A stretch of 64,000 nt of DNA from positions 42,244-106,243 of the forward strand of contig NZ_LJBR01000064.1 in the NCBI RefSeq assembly GCF_001282115.1. Reading direction: 5' to 3'. A program made the position numbers and the translations under genes. Position 1 is the first letter of the stretch. Each line of letters begins with the position of its first letter. This DNA is from Streptomyces sp. NRRL B-24085. Its GTDB lineage: Bacteria; Actinomycetota; Actinomycetes; Streptomycetales; Streptomycetaceae. The notes under the pieces are model-generated. The model was not told the DNA's origin, did not search any database, and was given only the letters and a program-made list of their open reading frames with translations. Below are positions 1 through 10,471 of the stretch, in pieces.

Positions 1-578
1 CCGATCCCGGCGCCGGCCTCTACGGACCGGCCGTGACGTGGGCCGAGGGCAAGCGCGTACGGCCCGCCGGGCGCGCGGCCGCCGCGGACCCGCACGGCAC
101 CGCCGTCACCCTCGCCACCTACGACAACCGGCCCGAACTCCCGGAGACCGCCCAGGTGCTGCAACAGCAGCTCCGCAGAGCCGGGTTCCGGGTCACGCTG
201 GTGGTCCGTGAGTACGCGCGGCTCGAAAGCGACGTGCTCGCCGGGAAGTTCGACGGGTTCGTCGGCGCCCGCAACAGCCTCGTCGACACCGGCGACCCCG
301 TCGGCGTCCTCGCGAGCGACCACACCTGCGACGGCGGCTACAACCTGGCCCGGCTGTGCGACGGGAAGGTCGACCGGGCGGTCGCCGAGGCCGACGCCGT
401 GGCCGACACCGGTGCGCGGCAGGACGCGGCGATGCGCGCCGAGGCGGCGGTCCTCGGCACCGACGCCGTGGTGCCGCTGGCCCACCAGAGGATCATCACC
501 GGTGTCGCCACCGGCGTCCGGGGCGTGCTGCTCGACCCGTACGAACGGACGCTGGTCGGCCCCGGAACGCGACGCTGA
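1..578 (+). CDS. Family 5 extracellular solute-binding protein, C-terminal part (partial)
   Basis: The reading frame is open from the left edge (codons in phase with base 3), so only the last ~190 residues are present. These proteins bind peptides, nickel or similar ligands outside the cell and deliver them to Dpp/Opp-type permeases. The visible part has the typical C-terminal lobe: a strand-helix run over the first ~70 residues, then a stretch around GKFDGFVGARNSLVDTGDP that resembles the family's ligand-lobe segment ending in an Asp-Pro. The stop is three bases before the GTG of a Dpp-type permease, so the two are cotranscribed. Signal peptide and N-terminal lobe lie outside the window. The family assignment rests on this short stretch and on the neighbour. 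Confidence 0.72.
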   Translation, partial: DPGAGLYGPAVTWAEGKRVRPAGRAAAADPHGTAVTLATYDNRPELPETAQVLQQQLRRAGFRVTLVVREYARLESDVLAGKFDGFVGARNSLVDTGDPVGVLASDHTCDGGYNLARLCDGKVDRAVAEADAVADTGARQDAAMRAEAAVLGTDAVVPLAHQRIITGVATGVRGVLLDPYERTLVGPGTRR

Positions 579-581
579 CCC

Positions 582-2369
582 GTGGCGCACCGCGTGGCCA
601 CCCTGCTGTGGCGTGTCCTGCTCGCGGCGGCCCTGGTGTGCGGGATCGGCCTGCTGCCGTGGCTGTCGCGCACCGACCCCGCGCTCACCGTGCTCAAGGC
701 GCGCTCCGCGGACCGCGCCCCGACACCGCGGGTCCTGGCCGACATCCGGGACCGGCTGGGCCTGGACGAAGGCCCCGTGCACCTGCTGGGCCAGTGGCTC
801 GGCGGGCTGCCCCGCGGGGACGCCGGCCGGTCATGGCTGAACGGCACCCAGGTCGCCCCGACCGTCGCCCAGGCACTCGGGGTGTCCCTGCTGCTGGTGA
901 CGGTGGCGCTCGCGGTCGCCGCCGGTACCGCCGCCCTGGTGTGCGCCCGTACCCTGTGGCTCGGCGCGCACGGCCGCCTCGACGGACGGCGGACCCGGGG
1001 CGGCGCCTCGGCGATGCTCGCCGCACTGCCCGAGTTCCTCACCGCCTCCGTGCTCGCCACCGTCGTCGGCGTACAGCTCGGCTGGCTGCCCGCCCTCGGC
1101 TGGTACGGGCCACGGTGGACGATCCTGCCCGCCCTCGCCCTGGGTCTGCCCGCCGGAGCCGTGCTCGGGCGGCTGCTCGACGACCTGCTGCCCGGCGCCC
1201 TCGCCGAACCCTGGGCGGCGGCCGCGGCGGCCCGCGGACTGCCGGGCCGCACCGTCGCCGCCAAGGCGGTCCGCCGCTGCCTCCCCGCACTGCTGCCGAA
1301 CCTGGGCCTGTTCGTCGTCGGCCTCACGGCCGGATCCGTCGCCGTGGAGCAGATCTACGACATCCCGGGCCTCGGCCGCACCACCCTCCAGGCCGCCCTC
1401 GCCCAGGACCTGCCGGTGCTCCAGGCCGGCACCCTCGCCCTGCTGCTCCTCGCGGCCGTCGCCACCGGCCTCGCGGCACTCACCGTCCGCCTCCTGACCA
1501 GCCCGGCCCTGCGGGACGGCGCCCTCGACTCCCTGCACCGCCCCCGACGGCCCGCCCGCGGCACCCGGCCCCTCCTGTACGGCGGTCTCCTGGCCGCCGT
1601 CGTCGTGCTCGGCCTGCCCCGCGACCCGCTCGCCCTCGACACCGGGGCCCGGCTCCAACCCCCCTCCTGGGCCCACCCGTTCGGCACCGACGCGCTCGGC
1701 CGGGACCTGCTCGCCCGGGTCGGGCACGGGGCCCTCGACACCCTGCTGACCGCCCTCGCCGTCAGCGTCACCGCGCTGGCGGCCGGCGTCCTGCTCGGGC
1801 TGCTGCCCCGGCTGTCCGGTCCGCTCGTCGACACCGTCAACGCCGTACCGCCGGTGCTCGCCGCGCTGCTCGTGACCGCCGTCGCCGGGAGCGGTGCCGC
1901 CACGCCCGCGATCGCCGTCGCCACCGTCTCCTGGGCGGCGCTCGCCGCGCACACCTCCGCGCTGCTCCGGCAGGAACGCGCCACCTCGCACCTCGCGGCC
2001 ACCCGGGCCCTGGGCGCCGGCCGCCGGTACCTGCTGCGGCACGAACTGCTGCCCGCGATCCTGCCGCCCGTCACCCGGCACGCCCTGCTGCGCCTGCCCG
2101 GTGTCGCGCTCGCCCTCGCGTCCCTCGGCTTCCTCGGCCTCGGCGCCCAGCCGCCCGCCCCGGAGTGGGGCCTGCTCCTGGCCGAGAACCAGCCCTACGC
2201 CGAACGCGCCCCCTGGGCCGTCCTCGCCCCCGCCGCCGCACTCGCCCTGCTGGGCGCGCTCGCGGTGAGCGCGGCGGACGGGGTGCGGTGGCCGCGCCGG
2301 CGCCCACGTCCTCGTACCGCCACCCCGTGCGCATCCGCCCGGGAGCCGGCGGAGGGGGAGGCCCGATGA
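582..2369 (+). CDS. Fused DppB/DppC-type ABC transporter permease
   Basis: 595 aa, GTG start three bases after the preceding stop. Two complete peptide/nickel-type permease modules lie in one chain. Module 1 (~1-310) has hydrophobic segments and the coupling loop AAAAARGLPGRTVAAKAVRR, followed by the DppB-like EQIYDIPGLGRTTLQAAL. Module 2 (~325-595) has HPFGTDALGRDLLARVGHGA, typical of DppC N-termini, and the coupling loop ATRALGAGRRYLLRHELLP, then LGFLGLGAQPPAPEWGLLL. Normally these are two proteins of ~310 and ~290 aa, so this is a genuine fusion. No ATPase gene follows; it may lie upstream or be supplied elsewhere. The stop overlaps the next ATG (ATGA), so translation is coupled to the MFS gene. 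Confidence 0.9.
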   Translation: MAHRVATLLWRVLLAAALVCGIGLLPWLSRTDPALTVLKARSADRAPTPRVLADIRDRLGLDEGPVHLLGQWLGGLPRGDAGRSWLNGTQVAPTVAQALGVSLLLVTVALAVAAGTAALVCARTLWLGAHGRLDGRRTRGGASAMLAALPEFLTASVLATVVGVQLGWLPALGWYGPRWTILPALALGLPAGAVLGRLLDDLLPGALAEPWAAAAAARGLPGRTVAAKAVRRCLPALLPNLGLFVVGLTAGSVAVEQIYDIPGLGRTTLQAALAQDLPVLQAGTLALLLLAAVATGLAALTVRLLTSPALRDGALDSLHRPRRPARGTRPLLYGGLLAAVVVLGLPRDPLALDTGARLQPPSWAHPFGTDALGRDLLARVGHGALDTLLTALAVSVTALAAGVLLGLLPRLSGPLVDTVNAVPPVLAALLVTAVAGSGAATPAIAVATVSWAALAAHTSALLRQERATSHLAATRALGAGRRYLLRHELLPAILPPVTRHALLRLPGVALALASLGFLGLGAQPPAPEWGLLLAENQPYAERAPWAVLAPAAALALLGALAVSAADGVRWPRRRPRPRTATPCASAREPAEGEAR

Positions 2370-3601
2370 CGTCGACGCCGGTCGGTGCGCCGCGGACCGC
2401 GGCCCGGCTCTCGCCGCTGCTGCGGCTGCTGATCCTCACCCAACTCGCCTTCAACATCGGCTTCTTCGCGGTGCTGCCCTTCCTGGCCGAACACCTCGGG
2501 CAGGCCGTCGGGATGGCGGGGTGGCTCGTCGGGTTCGTACTCGGGCTGAGGACCTTCAGTCAGCAGGGGCTGTTCGTGGTGGGCGGGGCGCTCGCCGACC
2601 GGTACGGGATCCGGCCGGTCGTCCTCGCCGGCTGCGCGCTGCGGATCGCCGGGTTCGCGTGGCTGGGGTACGCCGAACGGACCGGCGCGGTCATCGGGGC
2701 CGTGCTGCTCATCGGGTTCGCGGCCGCGCTGTTCTCGCCGGCGGTGGAGTCGGAGGTCGCACGGCAGGCCGTCGTCCACGAGGAGGCGGGCGGTCGACGG
2801 AACCGGGTGCTGGCGCTGTTCACCGTCGCCGGGCAGGCGGGGGCGTTCGTCGGGCCGTTGCTGGGAGCGCTGCTGCTGGCGGTGGACTTCCGCACGGTGT
2901 GCCTGGCGGGCGCCGGGATCTTCGTGCTCGTCCTCGCCGGGCACGCGTGGATGCTGCCCCAGCACATCCCCGGCCGCCAACGGGTCGCTCTGCGCGGCGG
3001 GTTGGGAACTCTGCTCCGCAACCGCCGCTTCCTCGCCCTGTGCTGCGCGTACGGCGCCTACCTGCTCGCCTACAACCAGCTCTACCTCGCCCTCCCCGCC
3101 GAGGTGGAGCGCGCGACCGGCTCGCAGGCGGCGCTGGCCTGGCTGTTCGCCCTGTCCTCGCTGCTGGTGGTGACCGCCCAGCTCCCCGTCACCCGCTGGG
3201 CCGGCTCCCGGCTGCCGCTGCGCCGGTCGATGGCGGCCGGGCTCCTGCTGATCGGCGCCGGGTTCGCGGTCGTCGCGGTGTCCCGGCCCGCCGACCGGAC
3301 CGGTACGGCGGGACTGCTGCCCTCGGCCGGCTTCGTCGTCCTGCTCACCTTCGGGCAGATGCTCGTCGCGCCGGTGGCCCGGGCGTGGGTGCCCGACCTC
3401 GCGGACCCGGGGCGACTCGGCCTCTACACCGGGGCGCTCTCCTCGGTCTCCGGCCTGGTCGTCCTGATCGGCAGCTCTGTCACGGGCTCACTCCTGGACG
3501 CGGGCCTGCCGGCCGCGGTGCCGTGGCTGCTGCTGGCGGCGGTGCCGGTGGCGGCGGTGGGACTGCTGCCCCTGCCGGAGGACGCGGGGTCGCGGCGATA
3601 G
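2366..3601 (+). CDS. MFS transporter
   Basis: 411 aa major facilitator with about twelve hydrophobic segments. The ATG at 2366 overlaps the permease stop (ATGA) and follows a GGAGGGGGA ribosome site, so this start is preferred over the much longer open frame upstream. Motif A is visible as GGALADRYGIRPVVLAG between TM2 and TM3. The first membrane segment begins LLRLLILTQLAFNIGFFAVLPFLA. Drug or metabolite efflux is the usual role of this branch, but the substrate cannot be read from sequence. Being translationally coupled to an ABC peptide-type permease suggests that uptake and efflux of related molecules are coordinated. Confidence 0.9.
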   Translation: MTSTPVGAPRTAARLSPLLRLLILTQLAFNIGFFAVLPFLAEHLGQAVGMAGWLVGFVLGLRTFSQQGLFVVGGALADRYGIRPVVLAGCALRIAGFAWLGYAERTGAVIGAVLLIGFAAALFSPAVESEVARQAVVHEEAGGRRNRVLALFTVAGQAGAFVGPLLGALLLAVDFRTVCLAGAGIFVLVLAGHAWMLPQHIPGRQRVALRGGLGTLLRNRRFLALCCAYGAYLLAYNQLYLALPAEVERATGSQAALAWLFALSSLLVVTAQLPVTRWAGSRLPLRRSMAAGLLLIGAGFAVVAVSRPADRTGTAGLLPSAGFVVLLTFGQMLVAPVARAWVPDLADPGRLGLYTGALSSVSGLVVLIGSSVTGSLLDAGLPAAVPWLLLAAVPVAAVGLLPLPEDAGSRR

Positions 3602-3611
3602 GGTCCACCCC

Positions 3612-4061
3612 ATGGAGACTCAGGACATCCGGGTGGAGATCGCCCGGGAGGCCGACCAGGAACTCGTCGACGCCTTCGCGCGGATGCTGCCGCAGTTGTC
3701 CTCGACGGCCGAGGCCCTCGACCTCGCCGCGCTCGGCCGCATCCTGGCCTGCGACGCCAACACCATGCTGCTCGCCAGGTCCACGTCCGGGTCGGTCGTG
3801 GGCACCCTCACCCTCGTGATGTTCCCGGCGCCCGCGGGACTGCGGGCCCGCATCGAGGATGTGATCGTCGACCACGAGGCACGCGGCCAGGGCATCGCCG
3901 GACTGCTGATCAGGGAGGCCATCCGGCTCGCCCGGGAAGCCGGGGCCCGCACCGTCGACCTGACCTCCCGCCCCGACCGGGCGGCCGCCAACCGGCTGTA
4001 CGAGCGCCAGGGCTTCCGCCAGCGGGAGTCGACGGTCTACCGGGTACCCCTGAAGGGCTGA
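3612..4061 (+). CDS. GNAT family N-acetyltransferase
   Basis: 149 aa, a normal length for a single GNAT domain. Motif A, which binds the acetyl-CoA pyrophosphate, is visible at about residues 77-100 as VIVDHEARGQGIAGLLIREA. The C-terminal motif B is RAAANRLYERQGFRQRES, containing the usual asparagine and tyrosine (NRLYERQGF). It transfers an acetyl group to an amine; the acceptor is unknown. It starts 11 bases after the MFS stop and could be the last gene of that transcript. No clear ribosome site precedes the ATG. Confidence 0.88.
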   Translation: METQDIRVEIAREADQELVDAFARMLPQLSSTAEALDLAALGRILACDANTMLLARSTSGSVVGTLTLVMFPAPAGLRARIEDVIVDHEARGQGIAGLLIREAIRLAREAGARTVDLTSRPDRAAANRLYERQGFRQRESTVYRVPLKG

Positions 4062-4522
4062 CCGACGGCCTGCGGGGCGGGTGTCAGGGATCAGCCCCGG
4101 AAGTCTTCCGCTTGAAAGGCTGAGCCCCCTTCAGCGGGCGACCGGCTCCGGTGCGGATGCAGAGGTCGGCTTCGGAAGTTCCCGGCCGCGCCCCGTCCCA
4201 CGGTCACCGCGTGAGCCGCCGTGCGGTCCCCGGCCACCGAGGGGCTGCCCCTCTGGATCCGGCCGCTCGCGGTGCACGCGCCGGACCGCCTTCCGTTGCC
4301 TCGGCCGGGGTCCTCCCGCCTGGGAGGGCGCCGTGACCGGCGGCCGCTCTCACGCCACGCTCTCTCGGGAGCCGGCGGCTTGTGGAGCAGGCGTCGGGCT
4401 GCCCTCCGTTTGCCCCGACCGCGGTCCTGGCGGGCGGTCGCCGGCGGCCGTCGCGCCATGCCTCGGACGCCGGAGCCTCGCGGTGCGGGCGTCGGGCTGT
4501 CTTCCGATGTCCCGCCCCGACC
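4062..4522. other. Intergenic region with degenerate ~100-bp tandem repeats
   Basis: This 461-bp stretch between two convergent genes has no credible reading frame. A unit beginning near 4278 (gcgccggaccgcc, then ttccgttgcctcgg) recurs near 4391 (gcgtcgggctgcc, then ctccgtttgcccc) and near 4489 (gcgtcgggctgtc, then ttccgatgt). The 3' end of the next gene (gacgccacgacctgcgg, then gtgtcggg) looks like a fourth, partial member. Spacing is 113 and 98 bp and identity is moderate, so the copies are old. No obvious terminator was found. Confidence 0.5.
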
Positions 4523-5305
4523 TCAGGACGCCACGACCTGCGGGGCCGGTGTCGGGACCAGGTCCAGGAGTTCCTCCACCGCCGCCTGGTCCGCGCGGTG
4601 GGTGCGCCACAGCCACAGGACGTCCCGGCCGAAGGACCAGACCAGCGTGGACAGGGCCAGCGCCACCACACCGAAGGTCGCCGCGAACGACAGGTACCCG
4701 GAGGCGGCCACCAGCAGCAGGATGCCCTGGAGCGCGGCCACCGTCTTGCGGGCCATGCTCGGCGGCAGCGGGGCGTTGAGCCAGTTCCAGACGCGGGCCG
4801 CGGCCACGAAGCCGTAGCGCATGGCGCCGATGAGCAGGACCCACGGGCCCTGGGACATCGACACGTACACGCTGAGCACCAGGATCAGGAACGCGTCGAC
4901 CTCCATGTCGAACCGCGCGCCCAGCGGGGTCGACGTGCCCGTCGCGCGGGCCACCTTGCCGTCGACGCCGTCGAGGATCAGGGCCACTGCCGTCAGCCCG
5001 ACGAAGAGGGTGACCGGCGGGGAGTCCTGGTAGGAGTCGGCGACCAGGGCCGTGACCCCGCCCACCAGGGTGGCCCGGCCGAGCGTCACCCGGTTGGCGG
5101 GTCCGAAGGACCGCGGCCGGGTGCGGTGCAGCGCCCTGGAGAGCACGGCCCAGGTGGCGACGGCGAAGGCGAGGCCGGTCAGCCAGCCCGCCGGCCCCAT
5201 GCCGATCGCCGTGCCGAGCAGGGCCAGCAACAGGATCTGCACGCCCGCTCCGACAGCGGTCTCCTGCTGGACCAGCCTTGCCTCGTAAGTGTTGTTCAGG
5301 GCCAC
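4523..5305 (-). CDS. CDP-alcohol phosphatidyltransferase family membrane protein
   Basis: 260 aa integral membrane protein. The full CDP-alcohol transferase motif is present: D112-G-V-D115-G116-K-V-A119-R120, then G129, D133 and D137, the metal- and CDP-binding residues of the family. About six hydrophobic segments surround it. The family transfers a phosphoalcohol from a CDP-linked donor to an acceptor alcohol (for example in phosphatidylglycerol or phosphatidylinositol synthesis). The GTG at 5305 is chosen because GGAGG sits 9 bases upstream; the frame is open further, but the extra residues look non-coding. It is divergent from the dehydrogenase that heads a five-gene operon. The acceptor is unknown; a role in that locus is inferred from position. 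Confidence 0.88.
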   Translation of the reverse strand: MALNNTYEARLVQQETAVGAGVQILLLALLGTAIGMGPAGWLTGLAFAVATWAVLSRALHRTRPRSFGPANRVTLGRATLVGGVTALVADSYQDSPPVTLFVGLTAVALILDGVDGKVARATGTSTPLGARFDMEVDAFLILVLSVYVSMSQGPWVLLIGAMRYGFVAAARVWNWLNAPLPPSMARKTVAALQGILLLVAASGYLSFAATFGVVALALSTLVWSFGRDVLWLWRTHRADQAAVEELLDLVPTPAPQVVAS

Positions 5306-5426
5306 CGCACATTCCTCCGGCCAGATGACAGAGTCGATCAAGGCCGCGTACTGTGCGCGGCCTGTGCACATCTCGGTACGTGAACGAGGTACGTGCACGG
5401 GTTGCCGATCGTTCAGGAGGTTCTCG
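5306..5426. promoter_or_regulatory. Divergent promoter region with GGTACGTG direct repeats
   Basis: This 121-bp gap separates the divergent CDP-alcohol transferase and MDR dehydrogenase genes. It contains GGTACGTG twice (5375-5382 and 5388-5395, 13 bases apart), the palindrome TGTGCACA at 5363-5370, and a second GTGCAC at 5393-5398. Repeats in a short divergent promoter are typical of regulator binding. No regulator gene lies next to the locus, so the factor is unknown. GGAGG at about 5416-5420 is the ribosome site for the plus-strand gene. Confidence 0.45.
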
Positions 5427-6407
5427 ATGAAGCCCGCCGCACGCGCGTTCTGGCTCCGCTCCCCGGGTGAGGGCGAGATACGGGAGGCTCCCCTTCCGGC
5501 CCTCGGCGAGGACGAGGTGCTGGTCCGCTCGCTGTACTCGGGAGTCAGCAGGGGCACGGAGACACTCGTGTTCCGCGGCGGGGTCCCCGAGAGCCAGCAC
5601 GCGGCCATGCGGGCACCGTTCCAGGAGGGCGACTTCCCCGGTCCCGTGAAGTACGGCTACCTCAGCGTGGGGCTGGTCGAGGAGGGGCCCGCCGCGCTGA
5701 AGGGCAGGACCGTCTTCTGTCTGTACCCGCATCAGACGCGGTACGTAGTGCCCGCGAGCGCCGTGACGGTCGTACCGGACGACGTGCCCGCCCGGCGGGC
5801 CGTCCTCGCCGGCACCGTCGAGACCGCCGTGAACGCCCTGTGGGACGCGGCGCCCCTGGTGGGCGACCGGATCGCGGTGGTCGGCGGCGGCATGGTCGGC
5901 AGCTCGGTCGCCGCGCTCCTGGCCCGCTTCCCCGGCGTGCGGGTCCAGTTGGTGGACGCCGACCCGGCCCGCGCCGCGACCGCCGAAGCCCTCGGCGTCG
6001 GTTTCGCGGTCCCCGCGGACGCCCTCGGCGACTGCGACCTGGTCGTCCACGCCAGCGCCACCGAACAGGGCCTCGCCCGCTCGCTGGAACTGCTCAGGCC
6101 CGAGGGCACCGCCCTCGAACTGAGCTGGTACGGCGACCGGAAGGTCGCCCTCCCGCTCGGCGAGGCCTTCCACTCCCGGCGCCTCGTCATCCGCAGCAGC
6201 CAGGTCGGCACCGTCTCCCCGGCCCGGGCGAACCGCAGCTACGGCGACCGGCTCGCCCTCGCCCTCGAGCTGCTGGCCGATCCGGCGCTCGACGCCCTCA
6301 TCACGGGGGAAAGCGCGTTCGAAGAACTGCCGGAGGTGATGCCCGCGCTGGCCAGTGGGGAGATTCCGGCCCTCTGTCACCTCGTGAGGTACGGCAAGAG
6401 CGCCTGA
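5427..6407 (+). CDS. Zinc-less medium-chain dehydrogenase/reductase (MDR family)
   Basis: 326 aa. ATG at 5427 has a CAGGAGG site 7 bases upstream. The N-terminal GroES-like fold carries [16 protein letters not shown], a variant in which the catalytic-zinc cysteine of classical alcohol dehydrogenases is replaced, as in BchC-like MDR proteins. The nucleotide-binding fold has [17 protein letters not shown] at about residues 151-167, followed by VQLVDAD, whose acidic end suggests NAD(H). It probably oxidises an alcohol or reduces a ketone or enone on a biosynthetic intermediate. It is the first gene of a plus-strand run with the pterin-synthase-like, glycosyltransferase, methyltransferase and membrane-protein genes. 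Substrate unknown. Confidence 0.85.
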   Translation: MKPAARAFWLRSPGEGEIREAPLPALGEDEVLVRSLYSGVSRGTETLVFRGGVPESQHAAMRAPFQEGDFPGPVKYGYLSVGLVEEGPAALKGRTVFCLYPHQTRYVVPASAVTVVPDDVPARRAVLAGTVETAVNALWDAAPLVGDRIAVVGGGMVGSSVAALLARFPGVRVQLVDADPARAATAEALGVGFAVPADALGDCDLVVHASATEQGLARSLELLRPEGTALELSWYGDRKVALPLGEAFHSRRLVIRSSQVGTVSPARANRSYGDRLALALELLADPALDALITGESAFEELPEVMPALASGEIPALCHLVRYGKSA

Positions 6408-6412
6408 CCTGA

Positions 6413-8099
<1,687 letters not shown>

Positions 8100-8103
<4 letters not shown>

Positions 8104-9104
8104 GGAAGACGGCGACCGAGCAGAGCGGCAGGATCCCGGCCCAGCCGGGCCCCCGGGAGGTGGCGATGCAGGCCGGTGTCCCCTCCGACACGGATTCGGT
8201 GATCCCCGGTGCCGGTCCCAGCACCCGCCCCGGTGAGCGTCCGACCGTACGCCTGCGGGACGCGGGGCCCGACGACGCTCCCCGGTACGCCCCCGAGTGG
8301 CTGGAGCTGCGGGAAGGGCCCGACGCGGCCGCCCGGGCGACGGACCTGCTCGACCCGCTGCGGATCCGGCTGGCCAACCTGCCCGGCAAGGCCGGGCTGG
8401 TCATCCACGACCTGGGCTGCGGCACCGGCTCGATGGGCCGCTGGCTGGCGCCCCGCCTGGACGGCCCCCAGCACTGGATCCTGCACGACCGGGACCCCTA
8501 CCTGCTGCACTTCGCGGCCGTCGCCTCCCCGCGCTCCGCGGCCGACGGCAGCCGGGTCACCGTGGAGACACGGCGCGGCGACGTCGGCCTGCTCACCCCG
8601 GACGCCCTCGCCGGCGCCTCTCTGGTGACGGCCTCCGCCCTCCTGGACGTGCTGACCCGCGAGGAGATCGACACCCTCGCCGCCGCCTGCACGGGCGCCG
8701 GCTGCCCGGCCCTGCTCACCCTGTCCGTGGCGGGCCGCGTCGAACTCGACCCGGCCGACCCGCTGGACGAGGAGATCGCCGACGCGTTCAACGCCCACCA
8801 GCGGCGCGGCGCACTGCTCGGCCCCGACGCCGTCACCGTCGCCTGCGAGGCGTTCTCCGAACGGGGCGCGACGGTACGCCTGCACCCGAGCGCCTGGCGT
8901 CTGGGGCCCGCCGAGTCCGCGCTCACCGCGCAGTGGCTGCGCGGCTGGGTCGGCGCGGCCGTCGAGGAACGCCCCGAACTGAAGGAGCGCGCCGAGCCCT
9001 ACCTCCGGGAGCGTCTGGAGGCGTGCCGCGCCGGTGAGTTGAAGGCCGTCGTCCACCACAGCGACCTGCTGGCGCTGTCCCGTCCGACGGGCGGAGCGTC
9101 ATGA
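8100..9104 (+). CDS. Class I SAM-dependent methyltransferase
   Basis: 334 aa. ATG at 8100 overlaps the glycosyltransferase stop (ATGA) and has AGGAGGG upstream; an internal ATG at 8166 is less favoured. The SAM-binding motif I is LVIHDLGCGTGSMGRWLA near residues 100-117, followed by WILHDRDPYLL, whose acidic residues would bind the ribose. The first ~60 residues look disordered. The methyl acceptor is unknown. Coupling to the glycosyltransferase before it and the flippase-like protein after it suggests methylation of the same product. The stop overlaps the next ATG. Confidence 0.88.
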
Positions 9105-10471
9105 GCGTGGAGACGGTGCGGCCGGAGCCGGCCCGCACCGAGGCAGGTCTGCCGGTACGGCGACCCGCGGAACCGGCCGGTCCTGCCCCCCTCTCCCACC
9201 GGGCCCGCACCCTGCGCGCCGAGGTGGTCCGGACCCGGGACGACGTGCTCACGGCACGGACCGAGGCGCTGGTGGCCCGGGCCGACATCCTCGAAGCGGC
9301 CGGTGTGCCCGCCGCGGACCTCACCGAGGCCGCCGTCTCCCGGGACCGGATCGGTGTGATCGTGGCCGAGGCCCGGCCCCGCCGGCGCACCGGTCTGCGC
9401 GCGGTGCTGAACTCCCGCGCGCTGCGCACCCACTTCGGCACCGTCGCCGGCGTCACCATCCTCGCTCTCCTGCTGTGGCGCCTCGGCACCGGCGTCTTCC
9501 TGGACGGGCTGCGCCGGATCGACGCTCCCGCTCTGCTGGCGGCCCTCGCGATCGGCGTCCTGACCACCGTCTTCAGCGCCTGGCGCTGGCAGTTGGTGGC
9601 CCGCGGGCTGCGCATCCGGCTGCCGCTCGGCGAGGCCGTGGCGGACTACTACCGGGCCCTGTTCCTGAACGCGGCCCTGCCGGGCGGTGTGCTCGGCGAT
9701 GTGCACCGCGCGGTACGGCACGGGCAGAGCGCGGGCGACATGGGCCGCGGAGTGCGGGCCGTCGTCCTCGAACGGGTCGCCGGACAGATCGCGTTGGCGG
9801 TCGTCGGCGGTGCCGTGCTGCTCACCATGGACTCCCCGGTGCTGGCCGAGGCCCGCCACCTCGCCCCCCTGGCCGGCCTCGCCGCCCTCGGCGCGCTCGC
9901 CGTCGTTGTGGCCCTGCGGATGAACCGGACCCGCCCCCACCGCCCCGGGCGGGCCCTGGGCTCGACCCTCGGCGAGGCCCGCGAGGCACTGCTGTCCCGC
10001 CGCAACTGGCCCGGCGTCGCCCTCTCCTCGGTCGTCGTCCTCGCCGGACACCTCGGGATGTTCGTGCTCGCCGCCCGCATCGCGGGCTCCGGGGCCTCCG
10101 TCGCCGTCCTGCTGCCGCTGGCCGTGCTCGCCCTGCTCGCCATGGGACTGCCCCTGAACATCGGCGGGTTCGGCCCCCGCGAGGGCGTCACCGCCTGGGC
10201 GTTCGCCGCCATGGGCCTCGGCGCGGGAGCCGGCCTCGCGACGGCGATCGTGTACGGCGTCCTCAGCTTCGTGGCGAGCCTGCCGGGCGCGGCCGTCCTG
10301 GTCGTCCGCTGGTACCAGGGTCTGCGGCGCCCGGCGACGACTCACCCGGCGTCGGATTCCGTCAGCATCGAGAAATACGTCCCGAAGGATGCCGCGAGGC
10401 TCTCCAACAAGGCTTTCCCCTTTTCCGCCGTGCCCAGTGAAGGGCGCCCGATGACACCGGAATCGGTGTAA
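9101..10471 (+). CDS. Lysylphosphatidylglycerol-synthase-TM/flippase-like membrane protein
   Basis: 456 aa. ATG at 9101 overlaps the methyltransferase stop. Residues ~1-105 are soluble and charged, then come about eight hydrophobic segments typical of the LPG-synthase transmembrane (UPF0104) family: SAWRWQLVARGL, FLNAALPGGVLGDVHRA and LPLNIGGFGPREGVTAWAFA. Members translocate or process lipids or lipid-linked sugars. The glycosyltransferase and CDP-alcohol transferase nearby support a lipid-linked product, but this is inference. The last ~43 residues are encoded opposite the 3' end of the creatininase-family gene, so the natural C-terminus in relatives may be shorter. Confidence 0.85.
   Translation: MSVETVRPEPARTEAGLPVRRPAEPAGPAPLSHRARTLRAEVVRTRDDVLTARTEALVARADILEAAGVPAADLTEAAVSRDRIGVIVAEARPRRRTGLRAVLNSRALRTHFGTVAGVTILALLLWRLGTGVFLDGLRRIDAPALLAALAIGVLTTVFSAWRWQLVARGLRIRLPLGEAVADYYRALFLNAALPGGVLGDVHRAVRHGQSAGDMGRGVRAVVLERVAGQIALAVVGGAVLLTMDSPVLAEARHLAPLAGLAALGALAVVVALRMNRTRPHRPGRALGSTLGEAREALLSRRNWPGVALSSVVVLAGHLGMFVLAARIAGSGASVAVLLPLAVLALLAMGLPLNIGGFGPREGVTAWAFAAMGLGAGAGLATAIVYGVLSFVASLPGAAVLVVRWYQGLRRPATTHPASDSVSIEKYVPKDAARLSNKAFPFSAVPSEGRPMTPESV

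Noticed and set aside
831..2081. Minus-strand open frame of 416 aa
   Set aside because: It is an antisense shadow rich in Gly, Gln and Glu, caused by GC-biased codons of the permease gene.
356..2365. Very long plus-strand open frame preceding the MFS gene
   Set aside because: It is an out-of-frame shadow of the permease gene. Its product is an arginine- and proline-rich string without domains; the MFS domain begins only at 2366.
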